A stretch of DNA of 56,167 bases, from assembly GCA_017464225.1 (NCBI GenBank), contig JAFUDW010000166.1, positions 1 through 56,167 of the forward strand, given 5' to 3'. Every line of letters starts with the position of its first letter. Within the stretch, counting starts at the first letter, position 1. Under the pieces are notes generated by a model. The model was given only the letters and a program-made list of their open reading frames with translations, was not told the origin of the DNA and ran no database searches. Positions 36,790-45,190 of the stretch are shown here, piece after piece. The position numbers and the translations under genes were made by a program. Origin of the DNA: Clostridia bacterium. Lineage in GTDB: Bacteria > Bacillota_A > Clostridia > Christensenellales > Aristaeellaceae.

Positions 36790-38964
36790 TCAGCCCATGC
36801 TGGCGGCGTATTGATCGCTTGCCCTTTTCAAAGCCTCCGCCACGCCGCAGGTGCCGTTGATGGCGTTGATCACCTGAATGCCAAGAATGCTGAGAAAGCG
36901 GCGCTCGTCAAATTGAACGGCTGCGTGGGGCAGGCGGTGGGCGTCCGATTTTTCAAAGCACGCGCGGGACATCGAAAGCCATGGATAGGTATCGATCACC
37001 TGATAGTTGTCGTATGCGCTGCTGCACGGCGATACGCTGCCCAGCAGCGTCATGGCGGTGGAAACCTCCTCGCCGCACAGCCATTTGATAAAGTGGTAAG
37101 CCAGCGCCTTTTTTTTGCTGAATCGGCATACGCCGATGGAGCCGCCGCCAAACAGGGGATTTCCGCCGGGCACCATGGAAAAGCCGATCTTTCCCTGCAG
37201 GCGGCTGCCGGGCCCGGTCATTTCCGAGGCGTAATTGCTGTACAGTACGGTCATGGCGGCTTCGCCCTGGGCAAAGGTCCGCGCGGTATCCCGCCACCAT
37301 ACGCTGTGCTGCGGATTGGAATAGGCGCGGCTTTCCACCAATCCGGCCAGGGCTTGCCGTCCGGCGGGGGAATCCAGCAGGATGCCGTCGTCCGGGGAAA
37401 ACAGATCGTGATCCAGGGAAAAGTACCGCGTGAGGAACTCGGTGGCGGCCACGCCTGTGTTGCCCAGCGTCAGGGTGGAGCCGTAGCGCACGGGAGAGCT
37501 TGCGTTGAACTGGCGGGTGAAGAACCGCGCGATGCGGTTGTACTGGGCGTAATCCGCGGGCGGGCGCAGCTGCTCGTGGTTTTGTTCCTTATATAAGCGC
37601 TGCAGCGAAATATCCTCAAACAGATCACGGCGGTAAAACAGCATTTGCGCGCTGGGCGTTTCGGGCAGGGCGTACAGGCTGTCGCCGGGCCCGCCGTAGC
37701 GTTCCATTAGCCCGGGCAAAAACCGGCTGCGCAGCGCGTCGGCCTGCGGGTCCAGGTTGCTCAGAGGTTCAAACACCCGGGGCGCAAACCAGTTCATCCA
37801 GGTGGCGTCCAGGCGGATGATATCAAAGGGCGTTTCCTCGCCCATGCCGGTGAGGATCTCGTGTACGCCGTCATAGGGAAAAACGGTCACGTGCACCGGT
37901 ACGCCGGTATAGCGGGTATACATGCGGGCCATGTTTTTCATGATCTGGGCCGTGGGACTGTCCAGCGTCAGCATGGTCAGGCTGCCGGGCTCCGGGATTG
38001 GATCAGGCGCCCAGCGGCGAAAACCGTCGCCTGCCAGCAGGGTGCTTTGCGGCGCGGCATCCGCGCTGCCGCTGATGCGGCCGATCAAGCGCTCGGCCGC
38101 TGTTTTTCCCATGAGGCGGTAATTGAGCTCATACTTTTGATAGTCGTTTTCGGGCAGCGTGAACAGCGGGGACATGGTATAGATATCCAGCTTTTTCTCG
38201 GCGAAAAAACTGCCGTGGATGTTGCGCAGGGCGGTGGCGTGGTTCCAATTGACGCAGAATACGGCTTCGGGAAAGACGTCGGCCGAAAGGATATCCAGGG
38301 CCAGATCGGCGATGCGGGCCGTGTTTTCTTTTTTGTAATGCTGGCATTGGCAGCCGGTTTTTTGCGCTTCGGCGGTAAAGCCGATCAACAGCTGCTTTGT
38401 CACATAGCTGTCAGCGCCTTCGGTCATCAGCGCGATATGCCGGTAGCCCGCTGTGCGGCGGCCCATAGCGCGCCCGATCTGCTGGTAGTCAAAGCCCACG
38501 TAATCATAGCGGGAAAAAGGGCGCTGCTCGGCCAGCAAAACCTCGTCCCCGGTAAAGCCCGCCTGCTGATAGGGATCATGCTCCGGAGAAGCTGCGCTGA
38601 TGGATACGATGCCCGCAGCGAGCTCGGAGCGGATGGTGACCGCGAGCTCGGCCTCCCGCGCCGCGCTGCCGTCATGCAGGTACAGCGCTGTGCGGTAGCC
38701 AGCGGCTTCGGCGTAATTACGGAAGCTGATGTAAAAATCCGCATACTGCTGATCGCCGATGCCGGGCATGACCACCGCCAGCAGATTGGAATTGCCCTTG
38801 CGGAGTACCTGCGCGCCCTGGTTGGGCGTGTAACCCAGCTGATCGGCCGCCTGGCGTACGCGCTGGATTTTATCGCTGGATACGTTGCCGCGCCCGTTCA
38901 AAACGTTTGATACGGTGCCATAGCTGACGCCCGCCAGCCTGGCGATATCCTTGAAAGTAGCCAA
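36790..38964 (-). CDS. LacI-family regulator fused to a solute-binding-protein domain
   Basis: This 724-residue protein has three parts. Residues 1-57 are a LacI-type helix-turn-helix plus hinge ('FKDIARLAGVSYGTVSNVLNG'). About 60-325 is the periplasmic-binding-like effector domain usual for LacI ('AVVMPGIGDQQYADF'). About 330-724 resembles a CUT1 extracellular solute-binding protein ('MTGMGEETPFDIIRLDATWMN' region core PFDIIRLDA, 'ALPETPSAQMLFYRRDLFE', 'FAQGEAAMTVLYSNYASEM') but has no signal peptide. Usual LacI proteins are about 340 residues. It should regulate the divergent sugar operon; the second sensor may bind another ligand. Confidence 0.9.
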   Translation of the reverse strand: MATFKDIARLAGVSYGTVSNVLNGRGNVSSDKIQRVRQAADQLGYTPNQGAQVLRKGNSNLLAVVMPGIGDQQYADFYISFRNYAEAAGYRTALYLHDGSAAREAELAVTIRSELAAGIVSISAASPEHDPYQQAGFTGDEVLLAEQRPFSRYDYVGFDYQQIGRAMGRRTAGYRHIALMTEGADSYVTKQLLIGFTAEAQKTGCQCQHYKKENTARIADLALDILSADVFPEAVFCVNWNHATALRNIHGSFFAEKKLDIYTMSPLFTLPENDYQKYELNYRLMGKTAAERLIGRISGSADAAPQSTLLAGDGFRRWAPDPIPEPGSLTMLTLDSPTAQIMKNMARMYTRYTGVPVHVTVFPYDGVHEILTGMGEETPFDIIRLDATWMNWFAPRVFEPLSNLDPQADALRSRFLPGLMERYGGPGDSLYALPETPSAQMLFYRRDLFEDISLQRLYKEQNHEQLRPPADYAQYNRIARFFTRQFNASSPVRYGSTLTLGNTGVAATEFLTRYFSLDHDLFSPDDGILLDSPAGRQALAGLVESRAYSNPQHSVWWRDTARTFAQGEAAMTVLYSNYASEMTGPGSRLQGKIGFSMVPGGNPLFGGGSIGVCRFSKKKALAYHFIKWLCGEEVSTAMTLLGSVSPCSSAYDNYQVIDTYPWLSMSRACFEKSDAHRLPHAAVQFDERRFLSILGIQVINAINGTCGVAEALKRASDQYAASMG

Positions 38965-38997
38965 AATCTGCCGCTCCTTTGCGTTTCGTTCGTATTC

Positions 38998-39026
38998 ATT
39001 ATACTGTTAATATCAAAAAAGATCAA
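38998..39026 (-). promoter_or_regulatory. predicted promoter of the LacI-fusion gene
   Basis: Minus strand TTGATC (39021-39026), 17 bp, TATAAT (38998-39003), 34 bp before the start codon. A partly matching operator-like word (GAATACGAACG) overlaps the start-site region. Confidence 0.72.
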
Positions 39027-39077
39027 ATACTTTCTGAAATGGATGGCTGAAATGGCGAAAAAAGTCACGAAAACGGC

Positions 39078-39106
39078 TTGACAAGCATTTTGAAACGTGC
39101 TATGAT
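39078..39106 (+). promoter_or_regulatory. predicted promoter of the phosphoesterase-sugar ABC operon
   Basis: TTGACA (39078-39083), 17 bp, TATGAT (39101-39106): near-consensus. The LacI-like operator begins at the -10 box. Confidence 0.88.
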
Positions 39107-39131
39107 ATCAATGAAATTGATACGAATCAAT
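39106..39131. promoter_or_regulatory. overlapping operator palindromes
   Basis: TATCAAT-GAA-ATTGATA (39106-39122, perfect) overlaps ATTGAT-ACGA-ATCAAT (39116-39131, perfect arms). The second contains TTGATA-CG-AATCAA, a centre-CG layout typical of LacI-family sites. It covers the transcription start region, so binding should repress. Confidence 0.7.
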
Positions 39132-39260
39132 TTATTAAGCAAGTTTAAACTGCTGTGCCGAGATCGATAGCAGACAAATGACCGGCAAGAAACAAGAACT
39201 AATACCGATTTTATCGGAGTCGATCGCTTCGCGTTATTGATTTGAAGGGAGGAAAACCAC

Positions 39261-39950
39261 GTGCCAAATTTTGACAGCTATCAAAAAAATATCGGAACGA
39301 AGTTCAACGCTGACGGATCGGTACGTTTTTTCCCGGGGAATACCATTATCAGCATGATGGATCATCAAAGCGCCGCTTTCGCGGCCTTTCAGCACATTCG
39401 CAGCATGCTGCGGACCTGTCCTGCGTCCCGCTGCTGTACGCTGCTGCCGGAGGAGAGCATCCATATGACGGTGATCGAAGGCGTCTGTCATCAATGGCGC
39501 CGTCCGGAACTGTGGACAAGCATGCTCCCCGTGGACTGCAGGCTTTCGCAGGTGGACGATCTGTTTGAGGAGAGGTTCAAAGCTGTGGGACCGCTGGGAA
39601 CGGTGCGGATGCGCATGGAACAGTTGGTGGGGGAAAGCTGCTTTCTGATCCGGCTTGCACCTGAGGACGATATGGATTTAAAGGAGCTTTGCCGATACCG
39701 CGACGAGGTGTCTGAAGCGCTGGGCATCCGCTTTCCCAATCATGACGCGTATCGTTTTCATGTGAGCCTGTGCTATATCACCAGCCGCCCGTCTCCGGAG
39801 GAGGCTGACCAATTGCACAGCTTCATGGAGGCTGCTAATCAATATATCGAGCAAACCGATACCGTTTTTACGGTGCAGCAGCCGCAGCTGACCTATTTTG
39901 ATAACATGTTTCGTTTTAGCCCGCACCGCATTCCGCGGGGAAACCTGTGA
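39261..39950 (+). CDS. 2H phosphoesterase-like protein (DUF1868-like)
   Basis: This 229-residue protein has two His-containing motifs spaced as in 2H phosphoesterases: 'ESIHMTVIEG' near residue 67 and 'YRFHVSLCYI' near 167, the HxT/S pair that cleaves cyclic phosphates or ligates RNA ends. The overall layout fits the DUF1868 family. It starts at GTG 39261 behind GGGAGG and leads a sugar ABC operon, an unusual place for such an enzyme. Its substrate is unknown; cyclic nucleotides or cyclic sugar phosphates are possible. Confidence 0.75.
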   Translation: MPNFDSYQKNIGTKFNADGSVRFFPGNTIISMMDHQSAAFAAFQHIRSMLRTCPASRCCTLLPEESIHMTVIEGVCHQWRRPELWTSMLPVDCRLSQVDDLFEERFKAVGPLGTVRMRMEQLVGESCFLIRLAPEDDMDLKELCRYRDEVSEALGIRFPNHDAYRFHVSLCYITSRPSPEEADQLHSFMEAANQYIEQTDTVFTVQQPQLTYFDNMFRFSPHRIPRGNL

Positions 39951-40002
39951 ATCCGATCCTGACCCTTCCATGAATGAAGGGAGAAAATAAAAGGAGGAAA
40001 CA

Positions 40003-41565
40003 ATGATGAAGAGAGCATTGGCCCTGCTGCTGGCGGCAATTCTGGTGCTGCTGGCCTGCCCTGTGCTGGCGGAAGGCTTTCCGCTGACCGACGAACCCAA
40101 GACGCTTACGTTCTATGCGCGACTGTATGCGGCTTATGACGACTACGGCGAAGTAAAGAACATGAAAGCCTATGAAGAGATGACCGGGGTGCACATCAAC
40201 TGGATCAACGTGCCCACGGGAAGCTGGGATTCTTCATTGGCGGCCATGCTGGCCAGCGGCGATTTGCCGGACGTGATTTTTAAGGGCGGCGTTGCAAACG
40301 CCAAGCTGGCCGCGTGGGGAGAGGAAGGCTTCCTGGTGGATCTGGCGCCTTATCTGGAGGAGTATGCGCCAAACTTCTATGCCATCGCGCAGGAGCATGA
40401 GGATGTTCGCCTGGCTGTTACCAGCCCCGATGGCGCAGTATATGGACTGCCCTATGTGCTGTTGGGCGATTCTCAGCGCTTCCCCTATAAACTGTGGCTG
40501 AACACCAAGGCCCTGGATGAATTGGGCGTTGCGCTGCCCACCAATACGGATGAACTGTACAATGTGCTTGAGGCGCTGTATAATTATGACAGCAATGGGG
40601 ATGGCGAGGCGGATCATCTGAGCATTTGCTCCTCCACCCATGGCCTGCAGCAGATGTTCTACGGCACCTTTGGCCTGATGAACCGCGGCATTCTGAACAC
40701 CTATGTGGATATGGATGAGGAAACCCTGACGCCCCGTATTTTCTGCGCCACTGAAGGCTATCGCAAGCAGTTGGAGTATCTGCATAAGCTGTATGCGGCC
40801 GGTTTCATTGACAATGAAATCTATACCGAAGGCAACCGCCAGACTGTTTTGGCCTCCCAGGGACAGCTGGCCGGCGTGCTGTATACCAGCACCGCCGCGA
40901 TCCCTGCAGACCGCGTGGATGAATACAGCCCCGTGCACTGGCAGGTACAGGGCCCCGATGGTTATCAGATCAGCCCTGCCCGTCCCTACCTGCACTCGGT
41001 GGGCAACTTTGTGATTACCAGCGCTTGCAAGGATGTTGAGCTGGCCCTGAAATGGGTGGATTATTTCTACTCCTGGGAAGGCGCTGCCTTCTATCACTGC
41101 GGCGTTCCCGGTGAAGACTGGGAGATCGCCGAGGATGGCAATATCGTGCAAACAGAAGCCATCGAGGCCACCCGCACGGCTGAAATGACCAACGACGCCT
41201 GGCGCGCTCAGTTCAACCTGTGGCCCAATGGCAACAGCCCCTCTGTGTATGTGGAGGAACTGCCCGGCACCGCCGGCATAGCCGGGCATGCGGCTCCCGA
41301 TCTTGCCGCGTATCAGCCCGCAAAGCTGTGGCCTCCCTTCAACTTCACCGAGGAAGAGAATGAAGTGATCAGCACTAGCGCCAACGATATCAATAATTAT
41401 ATCGCCAACTTTGCCGCTTCGGTCGTGGCCGGAGAAGTGGAACTGACGGACGCGGTTTGGAACGAATATCTTGCCGCTATTGAAAAGATGGGCGCCGCCG
41501 ATGTGATCGCCGCCTATGAAGGCGCGCTGACCCGGGCTTATGGCGAGGATCGTACCGCCTGGTAA
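40003..41565 (+). CDS. carbohydrate ABC transporter, extracellular solute-binding protein
   Basis: This 520-residue protein has a signal peptide with a lipobox-like 'LLAC' (or cleavage after 'LAE') and then the LplA/CUT1 solute-binding layout: 'LTFYARLYAAYDDYGEVKNMKAYEEMTGVHINW' region (core MTGVHINW), 'MLASGDLPDVIFKGG' near 85, a Ca2+-like loop 'DSNGDGEADHL' near 200 and 'ALKWVDYFYSWEGA' near 350. It has no ATPase gene nearby, as is common for this class (shared MsmX-type ATPase). RBS AAAGGAGG. The cargo is probably an oligosaccharide or uronate polymer. Confidence 0.9.
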   Translation: MMKRALALLLAAILVLLACPVLAEGFPLTDEPKTLTFYARLYAAYDDYGEVKNMKAYEEMTGVHINWINVPTGSWDSSLAAMLASGDLPDVIFKGGVANAKLAAWGEEGFLVDLAPYLEEYAPNFYAIAQEHEDVRLAVTSPDGAVYGLPYVLLGDSQRFPYKLWLNTKALDELGVALPTNTDELYNVLEALYNYDSNGDGEADHLSICSSTHGLQQMFYGTFGLMNRGILNTYVDMDEETLTPRIFCATEGYRKQLEYLHKLYAAGFIDNEIYTEGNRQTVLASQGQLAGVLYTSTAAIPADRVDEYSPVHWQVQGPDGYQISPARPYLHSVGNFVITSACKDVELALKWVDYFYSWEGAAFYHCGVPGEDWEIAEDGNIVQTEAIEATRTAEMTNDAWRAQFNLWPNGNSPSVYVEELPGTAGIAGHAAPDLAAYQPAKLWPPFNFTEEENEVISTSANDINNYIANFAASVVAGEVELTDAVWNEYLAAIEKMGAADVIAAYEGALTRAYGEDRTAW

Positions 41566-41586
41566 TTAAAGCGGATTTTATGAGAT

Positions 41587-41615
41587 ATGCAGGCCGGCTT
41601 TCAGCCGGCCTGCAT
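41587..41615 (+). promoter_or_regulatory. stable intercistronic hairpin
   Basis: A perfect 13-bp stem, ATGCAGGCCGGCT with AGCCGGCCTGCAT and a TTC loop, with no U run. It lies between the binding-protein and permease genes and probably protects the upstream message or partly attenuates the downstream one, giving more binding protein than permease. Confidence 0.85.
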
Positions 41616-41642
41616 GGGATTACTCAAGGGGAAGGTGATATC

Positions 41643-42581
41643 ATGCAGCGCGCCGGAAATAACCGCAGGCTGAAAAGCTGGGATCGGTCGGTCAAAAAGT
41701 ATTGGCAGCTGTATTTACTGCTGGTACCGGTGGCCGCCTATTATCTGCTGTTCAAGTATTATCCCATGCTCGGCGCGCAGATTGCCTTTAAAAATTACAA
41801 ATTCAGTAAGGGGATCTGGGGCTCCTCCTGGGTTGGGCTCAAGCATTTTCAGCGCTTTTTTTCAAGCTATAACGCCGGGGAGATCCTCGTCAATACCCTA
41901 TGGCTCTGCGTGCTCACGCTGCTGTTTTGCTTCCCTATGCCCATCATGCTGTCCCTGATCATCAATGAGCTGCGGGGAAAACGCGCAAAAAAGCTCATAC
42001 AAACGGTGACATACGCGCCGCACTTTATTTCCACAGTGGTGGTGATCGGCATGATGACGGCCATGCTGTCTCCGTCCACGGGCATTATCAATCAGCTGCT
42101 CATTCGCGTCGGCATCATATCGGACGGGCTGTATTTTATGGCGAGTCCAAAGTACTTTCGCCTTATGTATGTCATATCGGCCATCTGGAAGGATTGCGGC
42201 TGGAACGCCATCATCTTTATTTCAGCGCTCGCGGCCATTGACGGCTCGCTGTATGAGGCCGCGAGGGTGGATGGCGCGTCCCGATGGCAGCAGCTGCTGC
42301 ATATCACCATTCCGGGCATTTTGCCCACCATTGTGATCATGCTGATCCTGGAAAGCGGCAAGGTGATGAATATCGGATTTGAAAAGGTGTTTGCCATGCA
42401 AACCGATTTGAACCTTTCCGTATCCGAGGTCATATCCACCTATACTTATAAAATGGGTCTGGTGGATATGAAGTACGATTATGCCACGGCGATCGGGTTG
42501 TTCAACTCGGTCATCAACTTTGCGCTGCTGCTGACGGTCAATTATATCTCCAAACGGCTGACGGAAACCAGCTTGTGGTAA
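41643..42581 (+). CDS. carbohydrate ABC transporter permease (LplB type)
   Basis: This 312-residue protein has about six membrane helices and the ATPase-contact EAA motif 'YEAARVDGASRWQQLLHITIPGI' near residues 205-227 (core EAARVDGA). 'YLLLVPVAAYYLLFKYYPMLG' at the start is typical of LplB/YtcP-type permeases. ATG 41643 follows AAGG near 41628; the upstream in-frame ATG 41580 would place the hairpin within the gene. Confidence 0.93.
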   Translation: MQRAGNNRRLKSWDRSVKKYWQLYLLLVPVAAYYLLFKYYPMLGAQIAFKNYKFSKGIWGSSWVGLKHFQRFFSSYNAGEILVNTLWLCVLTLLFCFPMPIMLSLIINELRGKRAKKLIQTVTYAPHFISTVVVIGMMTAMLSPSTGIINQLLIRVGIISDGLYFMASPKYFRLMYVISAIWKDCGWNAIIFISALAAIDGSLYEAARVDGASRWQQLLHITIPGILPTIVIMLILESGKVMNIGFEKVFAMQTDLNLSVSEVISTYTYKMGLVDMKYDYATAIGLFNSVINFALLLTVNYISKRLTETSLW

Positions 42582-42594
42582 AGGGGGTGGAGCG

Positions 42595-43482
42595 ATGAAT
42601 AACATGTCCCGGGGAGATAAAGCATTTCAGATGGCCGTCAACGTGATCTGCGTGCTGATTGGCATTGTAACGCTCTATCCGCTGATCTATGTGCTTTCAG
42701 CATCCTTCAGTAATCCGATCCGTATTCTGGATGGGTCGGTGGTGATCTGGCCGGTGGAGGCCACCTCTGGCGCGTACAGCCGGGTGTTTGCCAGCCAAAA
42801 TGTGCAGACGGGCTATCTGAATACCTTGTACTATGCTGTTGTGGGCACATCCATCAATTTGCTGCTGACCATCTGCGCCGCGTACCCGCTTTCTCGGCGC
42901 GATATGCGCGGCCGTACCTTTTTTACCTTTATGATCACCTTTACGATGTTCTTTTCAGGCGGCATGATCCCCCTGTTTTTGACGGTCAAGCAGGTGGGCC
43001 TGCTCAATACGCGTATGTCTATTATCCTGCCCACCGCCATCAACGCTACCAATATGCTGATCATGCGCAATTATTTCATCAATTCCATCCCGAATGAATT
43101 GATAGAGGCCGCGGAGATCGACGGCTGCAGTCCTCTGAATACCATGCTGCGGGTGGTGCTGCCGCTGAGCAAATCCATTCTGGCGGTGATTATGATCTAT
43201 TATATGGTAGCGCACTGGAATGCGTATTTCAACGCGCTGCTGTATCTGACAACAAAGAAGGAATATTATCCCCTGCAGGTCTTTCTGCGGCAGATTCTGC
43301 TGCTGAGCCAGATGGGGGATATGGCGGAATCCACCGGCGTCAACGATGTCAACCAAATGCTGCTGTACGTATCGTTGAAATATGCCATCATTGTGGTATC
43401 GGCCGTTCCGCTGCTGATCCTGTATCCGATGATGCAGAAATTCTTTGAAAAAGGCATCATGATGGGCGCGATCAAAGGCTGA
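42595..43482 (+). CDS. carbohydrate ABC transporter permease (LplC/YtcP type)
   Basis: This 295-residue protein pairs with the preceding permease. It has six hydrophobic helices and the EAA motif 'LIEAAEIDGCSPLNTMLRVVLPL' (core EAAEIDGCS) near residue 180. 'YPLIYVLSASFSNP' at the start and 'YYPLQVFLRQILL' near 220 are typical of LplC-type permeases. RBS GGTGGAG. It is the last gene of the operon. Confidence 0.93.
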   Translation: MNNMSRGDKAFQMAVNVICVLIGIVTLYPLIYVLSASFSNPIRILDGSVVIWPVEATSGAYSRVFASQNVQTGYLNTLYYAVVGTSINLLLTICAAYPLSRRDMRGRTFFTFMITFTMFFSGGMIPLFLTVKQVGLLNTRMSIILPTAINATNMLIMRNYFINSIPNELIEAAEIDGCSPLNTMLRVVLPLSKSILAVIMIYYMVAHWNAYFNALLYLTTKKEYYPLQVFLRQILLLSQMGDMAESTGVNDVNQMLLYVSLKYAIIVVSAVPLLILYPMMQKFFEKGIMMGAIKG

Positions 43483-43494
43483 ATAGTAAAAGAA

Positions 43495-43536
43495 AGAAGC
43501 AGGGCTGCGATTTTGTTTCGCCGCTCTGCTTCTTTT
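43495..43536 (+). terminator. intrinsic terminator of the sugar ABC operon
   Basis: AGAAGCAG pairs with CTGCTTCT, extended by a mismatched GGCTGCG/CGCCGCT inner stem, followed by TTTTT. Confidence 0.85.
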
Positions 43537-43557
43537 TGGCGCTTGCTTTGCGCTGGG

Positions 43558-44068
43558 TTATTCGTGCTCCACCGCCAGGCCGACGGACTTCGCCCAGCCT
43601 TCGGCGTAGGAACCCTCGGGCGCCAGAACGGTCACGCCTTTGCAGCCTGCCAGCGCGTCCTCTTGATCGGCTTTGGCGATCTCCTCTTTCCGGACGACGC
43701 CGGTCAGTATTTCGCTGACCGAGAACTTTTGGCCCATTCCAGAGCAACGCCCAGGTTGAGCGACATCTCGTTGGAGGATACCTCCTACGTGTGGGTAAAG
43801 GCCGTGCCGGGAAGCGGGTTTCCCGTCAGGCTTTTCCGCCCGTCCGCGTAGAAATAATCCAGATCAAAATGGGTGTTTTCAACGCCCGGAGACAGCTCGT
43901 TGAACGTGTGCGAGGCGTCGATCATTATTTCGCCGTGCCCCGTCAGCATCGCCGCCATATGATAGCTGGAGAACCACAGATTGGATATGGAGAAGACGTC
44001 TTCCGCAGGCTCAGACCGATCAGTTTGTCCATGACGTCTTTGCTGATGCCCACGGGATTCATTTCCAT
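43558..44068 (-). pseudogene. decayed gene of unknown family
   Basis: On the minus strand, plausible protein sequence continues through several frames: 'MNPVGISKDVMDKLIGLS', a frameshift near 44007, 'AEDVFSISNLWFSSYHMAA' to 'NPLPGTAFTHT', an in-frame TAG at 43785-43787, 'EVSSNEMSLNLGVALEWAK', another frameshift near 43737, then 'FSVSEILTGVVRKEEI' to 'VGLAVEHE' and TAA. Two shifts and a stop mean it is inactive unless the sequence is in error. I do not recognise the family. The 742-bp gap between the permease gene and xpt holds this and two hairpins. Confidence 0.65.
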
Positions 44069-44117
44069 GTAAAAACAATACGTGGAAATCGGGATTTGAC
44101 GGGGTGATGGAACAATA

Positions 44118-44189
44118 AAAGACGCTGCCCCTAAAAACCTGCTGGGGAGGCGATGCTCCTCCAAGGGGTTTTTAAGGGCGGCGTCCTTT
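44118..44189. terminator. long hairpin terminator between xpt and the decayed gene
   Basis: AAAGACGCTGCCCCTAAAAACC pairs imperfectly with GGGGTTTTTAAGGGCGGCGTCCTTT, capped by an inner GGGGAG/CTCCTC stem. A- and T-rich flanks allow termination in both directions; its position suits the end of xpt. Confidence 0.75.
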
Positions 44190-44224
44190 AATGATTTTTA
44201 CTGTTTGCTTTAAAAATATTTGGA

Positions 44225-44806
44225 TCAGGCATCCTCACGCAGGATGATCTTTCCATCCGCAATAGCATCCACGATGGCCAGGGATTTGAGGTTGATCCCG
44301 GCTTCCCGCAGCCGTTTGCCGCCGGGCTGGAAGCCCTTTTCCACGGCGATGCCCACGCCCACAAGCGTGCACGCACCCTGCTCCACGATGCGGATCAGCG
44401 CCTGGCTGGCCTGGCCGTCGGCCAGAAAATCGTCCACCACCAGCACGCGGCTGCCCTTGGGCAGGTAGCGGCGATCTACCCGCAGCGTATTATCATTGCC
44501 ATGGGTAAAGGAATGAGCCACCGCCGTCAGCATATCGGCGGACTGGGTGGAGGTGCCGCTCTTTTTGGCGAATACCACCGGGATATCGCCCAGGTAATGG
44601 GCGGCGGTCAGCGCAATGGCAATGCCGCTGGCCTCCACCGTGAGCACGATATCGGGGTTCTCCCGCCGGAAATGATCGGCCAGCTCCCGGCCCATATCAA
44701 ATATCAGCCGCGTATCCAACCGATGATTGAGGAACATATCCACCTTGACGATATCGCTGCCGATGCCCTGGCCCTGCTCCAGGATGGCTTTGCGTAGCGT
44801 TTCCAT
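44225..44806 (-). CDS. xpt: xanthine phosphoribosyltransferase
   Basis: This 193-residue purine-salvage enzyme makes XMP from xanthine and PRPP. Family sequence is evident: 'DIVKVDMFLNHRLDT' near residue 25, 'VLTVEASGIAIAL' near 58, 'AKKSGTSTQ' near 82 and the PRPP loop 'VLVVDDFLADGQAS' near 125. ATG 44806 follows AGGGAGG. A purine riboswitch often precedes xpt in Bacillota, but the leader here is only about 30 nt and holds none. Confidence 0.94.
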   Translation of the reverse strand: METLRKAILEQGQGIGSDIVKVDMFLNHRLDTRLIFDMGRELADHFRRENPDIVLTVEASGIAIALTAAHYLGDIPVVFAKKSGTSTQSADMLTAVAHSFTHGNDNTLRVDRRYLPKGSRVLVVDDFLADGQASQALIRIVEQGACTLVGVGIAVEKGFQPGGKRLREAGINLKSLAIVDAIADGKIILREDA

Positions 44807-44844
44807 ATTGCTGCCTCCCTTAAAAAATAACAAAATTCTTACCT

Positions 44845-44873
44845 ATTTTATACGATGCGCGCGTCATTTGCAA
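44845..44873 (-). promoter_or_regulatory. predicted xpt promoter
   Basis: Minus strand TTGCAA (44868-44873), 17 bp, TAAAAT (44845-44850), about 39 bp before the start codon. Confidence 0.65.
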
Positions 44874-44956
44874 GCCGTGCGGACCACAAAATGCCAGTGT
44901 ATTTTGCTTTTGACGGGCCAAAATAGCCGTGAAACAAAGTGAGGAGGTGAAACGCG

Positions 44957-45166
44957 ATGAACCAGAATTCCTCTCAGCAGCAGGTCAACGTACCTGAGGC
45001 CCGCGCGGCGCTGGACAACATGAAGTTTGAAATCGCCCGCGAACTGGGCATCAACTTCAAGCCCGGCTACAACGGCGACCTGACCAGCCGTGAAAACGGC
45101 TATGTGGGCGGATACATGGTCAAGCGCCTGATCGAGCAGGCGGAAAAGCAGATGGCAGGCAAATAA
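44957..45166 (+). CDS. alpha/beta-type small acid-soluble spore protein
   Basis: This 69-residue protein matches the SASP family: 'VPEARAALDNMKFEIARELGI' (the GPR-cleavage and DNA-binding core; I quote EIARELGI as the protease site), then 'GYNGDLTSRENGYVGGYMVKRLI'. SASPs coat spore DNA and protect it from UV. AGGAGGTG precedes ATG 44957. Expression should be forespore-specific (sigma G); a GTATT...CAAAATA pair upstream resembles a sigma-G promoter but with short spacing. It shows the organism forms endospores. Confidence 0.95.
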   Translation: MNQNSSQQQVNVPEARAALDNMKFEIARELGINFKPGYNGDLTSRENGYVGGYMVKRLIEQAEKQMAGK

Positions 45167-45190
45167 TTTGAAGACAGGGAGAGATTGATA

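Noticed and set aside
37861..38910. Long plus-strand open frame opposite the LacI-fusion gene
   Set aside because: Amino-acid composition is that of a shadow frame of GC-rich coding sequence; the minus-strand protein has clear domains over the whole stretch.
44807..44850. Purine riboswitch before xpt
   Set aside because: The leader after the predicted promoter is only about 30 nt and lacks the conserved three-way junction sequence.
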